NCBI RefSeq assembly: GCF_002776695.1
Contig: NZ_LFJC01000003.1
Span: 4,038,135-4,102,134, forward strand
Origin: Bradyrhizobium nitroreducens
Lineage (GTDB): Bacteria; Pseudomonadota; Alphaproteobacteria; Rhizobiales; Xanthobacteraceae
Reading direction: 5' to 3'
DNA length: 64,000 nucleotides
This document shows positions 18,401-22,535 of this stretch, piece by piece (within the stretch, counting starts at the first letter, position 1; each line of letters opens with the position of its first letter). The notes beneath the pieces are model-generated. The model saw only the letters and a program-made list of their open reading frames with translations. It was not told the DNA's origin and did not search any database. The translations under genes were made by a program, and so were the position numbers.

Positions 18401-20391
18401 GAAAGGTTCGCGCCGGTCCCGACATTGGCCGTGGTCGAGACCGAGCCGGTGGAATAGGCCACCGTCTCGACGAATTGCGCGCTGGAGGTCGCTGCGACCG
18501 CGGTAACGGCCAACGTTGCATCGTTGATGGCGTGGATGCCGAGGTTGCCGCCTGCGCTGATCGTGGCGCCGGAGGCAACATTGGTGCTGACATTGCCGTC
18601 GATCTTGCCGACGACAGCGGCGGCGCCGATCGGCGAGCCGCCGATCAAGGTGCTCGCAATCGCCGGATCCTGCGCCGTCTCCGAACCATGCGAGGCGATG
18701 GAGACGTTGCCGGTGCCGTTGATGTTGGCGTTGCCGTTGATATTAACCGTCGCGGTGGCGCTCGCGGCCACGTAGCCGCCGTTGATGCCGAGCATCGAGG
18801 CCGCGAGCGTGGTGCCCACCAGCGTAAAGAGGCCAGGGACCGAGCTCGTAAAGCTGGACGACGCCGTCGAGACCGATGCGATCGTGATGTCACCGCCGGT
18901 GATCCGGCCGTCGACCGTAATTCCCGACGTCGCAGTGGCTTGGCCCGACAGCTTGCTGTCGCTCGCCGTCGCCGCGAGCGTCACATTGCCGCTGGTGTAA
19001 TGCGTGCTGGCGGCGTTGACGGCCTGCGCGAGAATTTGCGCGCCGTTCTGGATATCGATTATCCGCGCCTCTATCCGGATGTCGTTGGCATTGCCCGTCG
19101 AATAACCATTGGCATCGAGACGACGGGTATCGACCACCGCGTGGGCCGCCAGCGTGACCGAGTTGTCTGCCTGGATGAGGTAGGTGGCACCGGCGCTGAG
19201 CCCGTTGATCGCAGCCGCGACGGAGCTGTTCGACAGCGTCACGCCGGTATCGCCCTGGGCGGCATCACCAACCACGAGGTCGGTCGGATCAATCAGAAGC
19301 GTGCCCGCCTTGCCGTTCGGCGCGGCGAGGTTGACCTTGATGCCTTGGCCGATGTCGATCACCCCGTTCGCGCTGAAATCGACGAGGCCGGCATTGCCGG
19401 TCTTCGCGCTGGCGTTGAACCTGGCCCCACCCGTCACCGTCAGATTCTGCGCCGCTTTCAGGCGGATCTCGCCGGCATCGCCGGTCTTGCTGGCAATGTT
19501 CAGCCGGGCGTTCTTGCCGATCTCGATGTTGTTGCCGGCCTGCACCGTGATGTTGCTCGGCGTCGAGGTCTTGCTGCGCGCTGTCAGGCGTCCGTTGACG
19601 CGGGCGTTGTTGACGGCGCCGATATGGATCGAGCCGTTGCTGACGGTGATCGCGCTGGCGCTGCGCAGGCCCTTGGAATTGACGGAGGCCGCGAACTTCG
19701 CGGCGTGGTCGAGATTGGCGATGTCGCGCTGGCTGGCGCCGCCGACGAAGACGTTCTGCCCGGTCAGGCGGACGCCGTCGATCGCATTGACGCGGCCGTA
19801 GATGCGGATGTTGCCGTCAGGCGAGACCGGGAACGAGCCCGCCATCAAATTGCCGACCGCCGACTGGTTGATCTGCCCGCCCGCGCCGATCAGGCTGTCG
19901 GTGAACTCGCGCGTCGGCGTCGAGACGTTGAGACTGCCGACATTGACCACGCCGCTGCGACCGACCACGAAACCCTTGGGATCGGCGAAATAGACGTTAC
20001 CGCCGATCGCGCCGTTCATGTAGGAGTTCAGCGTGCCGTTGACGTAGACCGGCGCGTCGCGAACGATGTTGACGAGATTTTGCGTCCCCGTCGGCAGCTG
20101 CAGATTGACGGTGTTGCCCTGCCCGACGCTGAACTGCGAGAACGAGTTGAAGGCACTGTTGCCCGAGACCGTCGACGTCGTGACATTGGTGACGCTGCCG
20201 GAGGTCTGCAGGGACGTTCCGGTGCGTCCGTCCGGGAGGATGACGTTGGCCGTCTGCGCCCGGACGCGGACGCTGTACACCGGCAGGAAGACCATCTGCA
20301 TTGCGCAGAGCAGCGACATCGAACGAAAGCGCGAAAGCTTCCGCAACGTCGTCAGCTCGTCATCGTCTCGCGCCGCAGATGGTCCGCGCAT
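3406..20391 (-). CDS. Giant filamentous adhesin TpsA (LktA/FHA-like), two-partner secretion substrate
   Basis: This 5661-residue secreted protein is one uninterrupted frame of 17 kb. The start has AGAGGA six bases upstream. An extended signal peptide of about 46 residues ends at SVRVRA. The next ~250 residues form a TPS secretion domain with the classic NSFSQFSVGQGNTVNLQLP and VYFADPKGFVVGRSGVVNVG blocks. The long central part is Ala/Gly/Ser/Thr/Asn-rich beta-helix-type repeats resembling the LktA-family filamentous adhesins. Many units carry an AY(I/V) signature. A near-identical tandem repeat lies towards the C-terminus (residues about 4970-5340). The last ~110 residues are more basic and different, ending RLAEAW. 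Cysteines in the mature part occur as close pairs. Role inferred: cell-surface or released adhesin for host or biofilm contact; a toxin role is not supported by any recognisable catalytic domain. Confidence 0.92.
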   Translation of the reverse strand: MRGPSAARDDDELTTLRKLSRFRSMSLLCAMQMVFLPVYSVRVRAQTANVILPDGRTGTSLQTSGSVTNVTTSTVSGNSAFNSFSQFSVGQGNTVNLQLPTGTQNLVNIVRDAPVYVNGTLNSYMNGAIGGNVYFADPKGFVVGRSGVVNVGSLNVSTPTREFTDSLIGAGGQINQSAVGNLMAGSFPVSPDGNIRIYGRVNAIDGVRLTGQNVFVGGASQRDIANLDHAAKFAASVNSKGLRSASAITVSNGSIHIGAVNNARVNGRLTARSKTSTPSNITVQAGNNIEIGKNARLNIASKTGDAGEIRLKAAQNLTVTGGARFNASAKTGNAGLVDFSANGVIDIGQGIKVNLAAPNGKAGTLLIDPTDLVVGDAAQGDTGVTLSNSSVAAAINGLSAGATYLIQADNSVTLAAHAVVDTRRLDANGYSTGNANDIRIEARIIDIQNGAQILAQAVNAASTHYTSGNVTLAATASDSKLSGQATATSGITVDGRITGGDITIASVSTASSSFTSSVPGLFTLVGTTLAASMLGINGGYVAASATATVNINGNANINGTGNVSIASHGSETAQDPAIASTLIGGSPIGAAAVVGKIDGNVSTNVASGATISAGGNLGIHAINDATLAVTAVAATSSAQFVETVAYSTGSVSTTANVGTGANLSVGTVNASGNSLTVRAINNNSFSTGATSVALSTPTASGGVGGALAISDVTTSANAKLGSSLGTSASSRMNGSVLVEATSNTTSNSTMASTIVGTPALVGAIQEFLVSSPSLTGMMAQQMVSLMPVDFNFKAAGALSLANSTENATASIGQNPSGGAPSLYVSGNVAVVSTLIDRGVRSNATASAITKDVTSGEGVAISAAVAWGNFNHNSNAYIGSGTTVNAANIAVDATTSMPITNTWLKWDGLTEVLGHLNGNLGVGGNILTSYANATADAGDTIGIAGSLNHFVVNNNTTAWVAGSASLTATCTTAACGSSWSATVNNGDVHTYDTSIQIAATTTTASIDAAGNVGTLGFLPGNTSGGSSVGGALNLVQFNTRTIAGISDGATVRAADDIAVNAITSDQFIAVAPTSGKAAGALALNGITSLGFLNNTTHASISSQATVYAPTVGILAQQDLSVITLAGAMSRNTSGGSAVGLAVAYLGANTDTSAYIGDNHSDIRPGPFSADDPFAGNGGGSGAVNVDNLTISATTSGRITTAAVAASISEPQASSFSDKAGAAGAGATGGAAGVATAASKIGSSSGSSTDGFSIDLAGSSSIGDVALGTSAYIRNTTVNKYTTAGTVTTSTIVQALNDTMLNSGSGSAALNLAGASAQGAAIGGAIAAAMSNNATLAYIYGTTMNNQSSVTVQALNGGSETIVAIGVAGSKSNAASLSASVGIITDSANAYIESSTITGQATGVNRALEVDAYQTTNIAIGGGSLYISGGQAGVGIGLTYASIGDPTGGNATDAHIRSTGISNYDSLLVLADSASVIAAGAASGGGGASANSLAGAVVVSEITPTTTAYINSGSTVSINVGRVTVLADSGAVSALDTALGNLVRKSNNNHLATDTCTVAGGTGGQNCIDFSAAALNDGTGNGPGASIVSVAGLIQAGKNNVGASIVYNTVATTHSAYIANVLMTAGSNGNVSVSAVDSSKIQAVTIGFGLATGQFAGVGGTTISSIGNTVSAAIGNNLSSTTQSSVTAKNISVNATDNSSITGTAAIAGASTQGSAAGLALVYSSIANNVSAGVTGSKLTASGSVAVGANSNAAILTVAVGIAMSSQVGLAGSVATNLMGTNVTANITAAGTNGINGADVTATNNVGVVAGNNDKAAVFAGALSISKGAAGGAGSLVTNQITGTTAAYIAGVNTRVDALGTSSTDTLSVNNGTLVHAFDLGTAHAPTDTTPDLTENQDVLRGLAVVASSHQAAVTNVASVAASGGISIMINPITNVMSGATRAYIDSASIDTRLTSSTLKPQIEVAASSFSYSGAFGAGIAYGSSGGGGATIVSTTMSRETFAYVTNATVGGVQSSSETVGAVTVKANAEQDASSIAIGFNTGSVGLNVFQATTEAYVDGGALTASSLTVNANNSTGIFSANGSGAYGSQAAIGAAFLVQVSSNRTLAYVGDEFRYQGNGAAHTTALNLSGALDVEAKTKNRFEAYAIGGALSTGTAAIAGMANIEIANNTTIAGVYDTTLQGVTGGAAGAVTVNANEDVAIKEIAGALAVGASGGGVGVGAAANVISFKSRTVAESWNSNLNSSGAINVNALSTKEVLSYAVTAGIGGSVGIGATVGVIIIGTNTADADTQGQQTGQLNQGGNGTIASVNSGTSNTHGSGAVASGTAGNPNSANVSSTYDVSSVLSGGNDAVVAQIAGGNVTGTQVNVAATSANAAKMYLLGAGFAKNLGIGAGIGYTSVNSTVLANLSDYGRNGSGVLVAADTPLAVSSPSVTVTAVVKDANTGPYSGKTIDTEAIAGGAALYFGAQAAVAVGNVSNSVVALLGGQITGASGTGNGAAVMAQDSTTQVVFTGGVTGGAVAVGASVATASRTSSVAARVLNGSTVNVATLAVGASGAGTLTTTATALGGGIVAGVGADAEAHENSSVLAEIGSSASITTSAAGAGTLVSASITPNLASEAIGVSVGGAAVGVAIAKSTVGATVTADVGDNASFSGGALAVTAMALVPTSGTTTWAKALAGGGGSLIGAQGSLAVASENATVNAYGGTGIRLPNANVTIAAENDSAQYAEGTGLSSGFLALGATVAQTSSSAHTYAYLGAPADMDNLNHGNYTGILRITATGTDTNVSNATVGAGGTYAGAAAVATTSSTAVTNARFDGGTADDTIYLGGLTIKATHTTNYAASGDAYQASTAGVSAGKARNEVDSTTTADVGTHLIINSAAGDMVVIANDIVNQAGGGARSGSGGSFSGAAALSESFVTQRVTTNIGAGTVLSLNDDPRTSTAVINIEAYNTLNTNDTASLATASFFAGGGAESNMTANATLAVNINARELFSAGKIYVGTAAKMAAANNANASLYGAIAGVGASTNSWVHANQSVNVGDNAKIVAWRDITMYAGLSGDGTVFSSIQATATTVVYNNTAIPISTLYRGTANADDTTSLTLAPTSSVLGARDIYLGATQGQVTATGNGSNYNPYLDIFSAKNSDNHSHTSGTGDVALNGLVVAGINNDVTITIELGAGTPTLSTTSPYSALTLESVSDVNHFSPVMSWNHQTVQYAIVGNFNPYQLVVNQLASLTGLTEGQVRAQLAAATPTAPASMSPSGTDPTGDIQRQIDTLIKQAPFTSDAPGNAFAFGDILVSAGNVSILAQKLTGNSGTNPAAPAVIARSSPLIKIENKGLDFMSLGNLTVTEVTGGNITYRQIDHVDPDSHSNVTFTAMPSATPVIDVSATYNRLDPDSGQGIDQNGNVLTRTPDIYFNGAVNNANGLLKIINNLGSVVASQSLSAATVQIVVPKGTFTFLGGIGSFYDSGSAVTSQWATTEDRPEDALTAVMTAATYLGAYGDYYTAPHIASGTDHPYFYYCCTDGSHGVYQPVGNADASTIFTARMLMTFYDGTSLYSSIFLPMGQGAPGNGNPNAGSVPSVSTLQQIEGPTSQVISTAPWEKTTYDGRNVYADSGPYKTPFNCAGCSAFFQVINIQPDAITAKTADTPATATSTRTITGQAVIISASVININGTIQAGSSSNYSVNIGAAAYDAIYGSNGLKNRNGGADFAAAQANARNGVYYDISGSVTASASGDAKIGVRYNALTDQLILNGVAQGAGGYVYLNGKIISTSTDNTQTQGNIEIKGGAGTVTVNNTSGLALVTNAINTTATAQSVVEIVDQLQGKTTWYVYDPKAASNQQVTKYETNSVTAAAIDPSMLTARTGTAGIQYATQANMLYQWVDTATVDRPTNSTQFDYGWHFTPNQTTGENWTRSISLVSGTQASNYQKVTTATGSYHWADGVDSHGNINPLNTHPEKCCGADAQYNWYQAIYDHLTLTLTNTVKASNPINIKFTGGSSSDVVVNSTSGIVINGSINNQQGATTLAATGANSTITVGANANNPVISGTSVTLRGDGGIGTLGTTKAPVQVQLYGGSLTASSIDRDIAISGIGALSINQVKVNSAGATPQGNVFLSATGDINSASAYNVANPVVIGKNIEINSTSGAIGATSAVVNNASTLTNINPLVIQATGTVQASGAVDGGVLDSASATGTYIIQSKGDLRLGTIQSTGGPVFLEAAGSDGNQASILNGRAAVGLTQAQSQHLQDVWTSLDLLSGNAATNAVNSYQAMVTSAYNDYFQLRNIAFPNGSTYAPTSVGLTVLRAQVAAKLGIDPANVSTTDMKVEATTRFLRDQFLLGKITTDELKSSLTTLLGSAPSDPLGTVFGSSLSTTLFTKLFEGVSTANQRMPTNTALLTALNTYNANYSYTLASTERVYGVITAGAQWTQSQLAYTVSSSSIGAAPPPIDENVIANVSANQIMLYAPRGSVGNSAAPQTFTFTSVDASSLTPEQRTLLSSAGPGQLTVGAVTDPTTHVTTYTVSLSQQNLVVVDNPIAISAKALTNIYLGSKNSLSLGGVTANYGPITAAQANGIQVTGRGDVKLDAVSSISANVGGAVISGDIANLTLIAERGNVGAPSGTAGSNPATNPNAIQIAFADPANDQLDHVSSAQGIYVKQTTGDLILGNISAANAIQLAATGSIYAEADFTDRSAIHVLGTDLDLRAGGSIGFNGGAFQPLQVNISGAVTGSSVGDLSILAVTGDLAVGTSGPYGTLTAGGALTLNVARGALTINTGITSDGLMQLLANRGMSFAAGTSAAPVVATSSTGGVTLVAATLSMGAYSAINAPGLISVTTTGDATIGQLNSSLSYAAASNTPSIVVTAGGVASLGAIIDNGDGQTKFVASGAGAELSLSASNGIGNATSRFILNATRLSASASAGDIYVKVLTDTEVSLLSAAKGNVDIIGTGELTLAQVLAGTATGASGSFSAVTNNGSIVIGTADSSGSQMVHASGNVTFKSLAAVGNSGDAGNIDVTADTGFILAQTVVSGGVTTLGSVSAHGSASLLAATTITGNNFAATTGSGLLTANGGPINWNVLNAGTTLGATAGQGSITFQTAQSGGTQTLRARDNVTFNALTTTGINGDAGNINVTADTGFILAQTVASGGATGQGSVSAHGSATLLAATTITGNTLAATTGSGLLTANGGPINWNVLNVGTTLGATAGQGSITFQTAQSGGTQTLHARDNVTFNALTATGINGDAGSVNVNADNGFILAQTVTSGGAPTLGSVSANGSARLIAAGANTGHSLTASTGNAVLSGTVVRWDNLNAGGTLDVTATTGGITVGTAISGGTQTLHAVNDIVFSQLTTTGIPGDAGDLNATSDTGSLRGGSISAHGDTHFQVAGSVAFDRISGNVVKMRSSGDLTINWVSVVSELDLAADTINVRGEQVRSNPAIPLVMNITGYNGGVAKYANVSIDPDSIIVNQFRAVDANFWTDAHTVSILNGYVPGQLMLTTATQQVLLNNRTPAPSNWPTLQLYQPGGVFTMSQAGNANVSNAYVVFYTGGVSATVTNYGPSHTCCNDFTGASMMRNIAVDGEGKESIEAWLAKKDGGTFYQLGLSGQARLDALLMPRPVEAVGSGPAVNIEGLSDMRKLRQKGQRAGRAGWKDAAIETASPAIGRLAEAW
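4380..5480 (-). repeat. Near-identical tandem repeat (~116 codons) inside tpsA
   Basis: Anchors GGGTCTGCGT recur at 4401, 4743 and 5091, spacings of 342 and 348 bases, with a more divergent relative near 5436. At protein level each unit reads GFILAQTV..SGG, then SVSAHGSA.LLAATTITGN, TGSGLLTANGGPINWNVLN, GSITFQTAQSGGTQTL and NVTFNALT.TGINGDAG. The middle two copies are almost identical, which suggests recent duplication. Such units can expand or contract by recombination. Confidence 0.85.
14060..17790 (-). repeat. Diverged AYI-signature repeat array in the adhesin stalk
   Basis: At least twelve protein segments end in AY(I/V/H-like)xx(S/T/G), for example NAYIGSGTTV, SAYIGDNHS, LAYIYGTTM, NAYIESSTI, TAYINSGST, SAYIANVL, RAYIDSAS, FAYVTNATV, EAYVDGGAL and LAYVGDEF. 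On the + strand they show as recurring GATATAGGC or GACATAGGC words (for example 14224, 14563, 15545, 16930, 17761), spaced roughly 150-350 bases. They are diverged, not identical, so this is an old structural repeat of the beta-helical stalk. Confidence 0.6.
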
Positions 20392-20460
20392 GTCAGATCC
20401 TCTTCATCGGCATTGGCGCCGATCCACAACCGGGTGGGAGAATGTCGTGCGATCCGGGCA

Positions 20461-21210
20461 TCAGAACTGGCCGGGCGGCAGCTTGAAGATGTCGGGGCTC
20501 TTGGCGTCGGCGACGTAGAACAGCAGCAGGCTGGTCGGGGTCAGCACACGCTGGTTGTTCTCCTTGTTCTCGAACGTGCCCTGCAGCAGCAGGATCACCG
20601 AGCGATCCTTGGCGTCGCTGCCGCGGAACATCACGATGCCGCCGGCGACGGGCATGTTGACCGCGATGGAATCGGGCTTGAAGCCTTCACCCATGAAATG
20701 GGCGCGCAGGATGTTGGCGTTGGAGAACAGCTTCTCCGGCGTGATCGCGGCGTCGGTTCCCTTCGACCAGACCGCGCCGACCTGGATCAGCGACTTGGAC
20801 TTGTAGCCGAACACGTAGGACAGCTCGGCGGTGCCGCCGTTCGGCAGCAACTCCGGAACGGACAGCAGGATGCTGTGCGTCAGCTCGGCCGCGTTGTCCT
20901 GCGCCCTGATGGCGTCGGGCTTGGCGTTGAAATCCTTCGCCATCGCCGCGCGTACATCGGCCTCGTTCATGCCGAACTTGGCGGAGCGGAATCCGTCGAT
21001 CGCCTTGCTCTTGTCCTCCGCGCCCGGCGCCTCGGCCGACGGCGCCCCCGCGGCAACGGGCGTGCCGGCCGCAGCGGGAGCACCAGCCGCAGCGGCCCTG
21101 GGGGCCGGCGCGGCCTTCTGCTTCGGCACGGCGCCCTGAGCCGCGAGCGGCCCGGCAGCAACGGAGGTGAGCAGGCCGACGACGGCCGGAATGAGATAGA
21201 TCTTGCGCAT
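20461..21210 (-). CDS. Exported protein of unknown function, first gene of the tpsA-tpsB operon
   Basis: I do not recognise a named family. The 249-residue product begins with a clear signal peptide (MRKIYLIPAVVGLLTSVAAGPLAAQ). It is followed by an Ala/Pro/Gly-rich linker to about residue 66 and a folded-looking domain starting IDGFRSAKFGMNEADVRAAMAKDF. The C-terminal part has alternating strands (GTAELSYVFGYKSKSLIQVGAVW, then VILLLQGTF) and ends LPPGQF. Start 21210 is preferred because GAAGG lies 6 bases upstream and the signal peptide follows directly; a longer frame to 21495 has neither. The stop is 69 bases before the tpsA start, same strand, suggesting co-transcription. A periplasmic role in secretion or folding of the giant adhesin is an inference from context only. 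Confidence 0.75.
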   Translation of the reverse strand: MRKIYLIPAVVGLLTSVAAGPLAAQGAVPKQKAAPAPRAAAAGAPAAAGTPVAAGAPSAEAPGAEDKSKAIDGFRSAKFGMNEADVRAAMAKDFNAKPDAIRAQDNAAELTHSILLSVPELLPNGGTAELSYVFGYKSKSLIQVGAVWSKGTDAAITPEKLFSNANILRAHFMGEGFKPDSIAVNMPVAGGIVMFRGSDAKDRSVILLLQGTFENKENNQRVLTPTSLLLFYVADAKSPDIFKLPPGQF

Positions 21211-21503
21211 CGAAAACCTTCGAAACAACTTGAAACAACGCTTCAAAAATCGGCAGCTGCGAAATCGGCTCCCCCGAACCGTCACCGCAACCGAGACGGA
21301 AAATGTTGCAACGCCACAAGGCGTTACAAGGCGCCACCGAGGAGACAAGGTTCGAAACAGCGACTCTTTGGCTGCGTAGGAATACGGTATCGGGCTGCCA
21401 AACGCTGCGAATGAACATTCACAAGCGCATTTTTTGATCAATTGTGGACACCGGCCGTTCGCGCTAAGCAACAAACCGGGGCAAGCCATATGCAAAGAAT
21501 TCC
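21211..21503. promoter_or_regulatory. Divergent promoter region between the adhesin operon and the binding-protein/kinase pair
   Basis: No gene is seen in these 293 bases. Visible structure: direct repeat GAAACAAC at 21222-21229 and 21232-21239, exactly one helical turn apart and only 12 bases upstream of the exported-protein ATG. A dyad TTGAA-N7-TTCAA overlaps it (21230-21246). A hairpin AACGCC-acaa-GGCGTT lies at 21310-21325. A palindrome TTGATCAA sits near 21434, in a locally AT-rich stretch likely to hold the rightward promoter. Which regulator binds is unknown. Confidence 0.55.
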
Positions 21504-22535
21504 ATGACCGAACGGCGTTCCGCTTTCTCGGTCGATCGCCGCGGCTTCATTCGCCTTGCGGGAGCAGGTGCCGCAGGATGGATCGCGCTCGGCGCAACGT
21601 CGGATCGCATGCGGATCGTCGCATCCTTGACCGCATTGCCGCTCGACGACGAGCTGACAAGGCGGAGCATGATCGACAGCCCGACCTCGCGCCTCGGCGG
21701 CCTCATCGCCGGCTTGAGGCAGCGCGGCTGGGTCGAGGGCGTCAACTTCCGCCTCGAGCTCCGTTCGAGCTTCGGCCCGCCCGACCGGTTGAAGGCGGCC
21801 ATTCAGGAGCTGCTGGCACTCCAGCCGGATGTGATCCTGACGGGATCGACGATTGAGACCGCAGCTGTCCTTGCCGCAACGAAGACCATTCCAATCGTGT
21901 TCGCGACCGCCAACGATCCCGTGGGCAACGGCTTCGTCGAAAGCCTGGCGCATCCCGGCGGCAACGTCACCGGCTTCACCAGCAGCACGGCCGAGATGGG
22001 CGGCAAATGGCTGCAGCTGATCCGGGAAGCCGTGCCTGACATCGCCCGCGTCGGCATCCTCTTCAACCCCGCGACCACCCCTCGCGGCGGGCGCTTCTTC
22101 CTCGACTCGATCGAGCAGGAGGCGGCCGAGTCCGGGGTGTCTGCGGTCGCCGCCCCCGTCAACGCGGTTGCGGACATCGACGACGCCGTCAGGCGCTTCT
22201 CCGAACCGCCCAAGGCGGCGATGATTGCGCTGGTCGACAGCTTCCTCGTCGTCAACCGGCAGGCGGTCATTGCGGCGGCCGACAAGTATCGCGTGCCCAC
22301 GATCTATCCGTTCCATTATTTCATGGATGCCGGCGGATTGATGAGCTATGGACCGACACTGGAAGTGCGCTCGGCCGACTATGTCGATCTCATCCTGCGC
22401 GGCACCAAGGCCGGAGATCTGCCGGTGCAATCGCCGCGGAAATACGAGCTGCTGATCAACCGCACGGTCGCGCGCACACTCGGATTGACCATCCCGTTCA
22501 CGCTGCTCGCGCGCGCCGACGAGATTCGCGAGTGA
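21504..22535 (+). CDS. Orphan ABC-type periplasmic binding protein (ABC_sub_bind/TrpX-like), Tat signal
   Basis: This 343-residue protein carries a twin-arginine signal (DRRGFIRLAGAGAAGW, residues 11-26). It then has the ABC_sub_bind fold: GGLIAGLRQRGWVEGVNF, LQPDVILTGSTI, IPIVFATANDPVGNGFVESLAHPGGNVTGF, and a C-terminal NRTVARTLGLTIP block. These proteins bind small molecules in the periplasm. No permease or ATPase gene is nearby; instead the stop overlaps the GTG start of a hybrid histidine kinase with a periplasmic sensor domain. That arrangement argues for a ligand-sensing partner of the kinase rather than an importer, comparable in logic to TorT-TorS, though the families differ. The ligand cannot be told from sequence. 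Confidence 0.85.
   Translation: MTERRSAFSVDRRGFIRLAGAGAAGWIALGATSDRMRIVASLTALPLDDELTRRSMIDSPTSRLGGLIAGLRQRGWVEGVNFRLELRSSFGPPDRLKAAIQELLALQPDVILTGSTIETAAVLAATKTIPIVFATANDPVGNGFVESLAHPGGNVTGFTSSTAEMGGKWLQLIREAVPDIARVGILFNPATTPRGGRFFLDSIEQEAAESGVSAVAAPVNAVADIDDAVRRFSEPPKAAMIALVDSFLVVNRQAVIAAADKYRVPTIYPFHYFMDAGGLMSYGPTLEVRSADYVDLILRGTKAGDLPVQSPRKYELLINRTVARTLGLTIPFTLLARADEIRE

Noticed and set aside
3406..20391. Polymorphic contact-dependent toxin (CdiA-like)
   Set aside because: No VENN or similar pretoxin motif, no recognisable C-terminal nuclease domain and no small immunity gene downstream; tpsB follows directly.
14029..21414. A 2461-codon open frame on the + strand, and others at 6694-11148 and 4267-6606
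   Set aside because: They run antisense to tpsA and the exported-protein gene. Their products are Arg/Gly/Asp-rich low-complexity strings without domains, as expected when a GC-rich gene with strong third-position bias is read on the other strand. The sense frame has a ribosome site, signal peptide and TPS domain.
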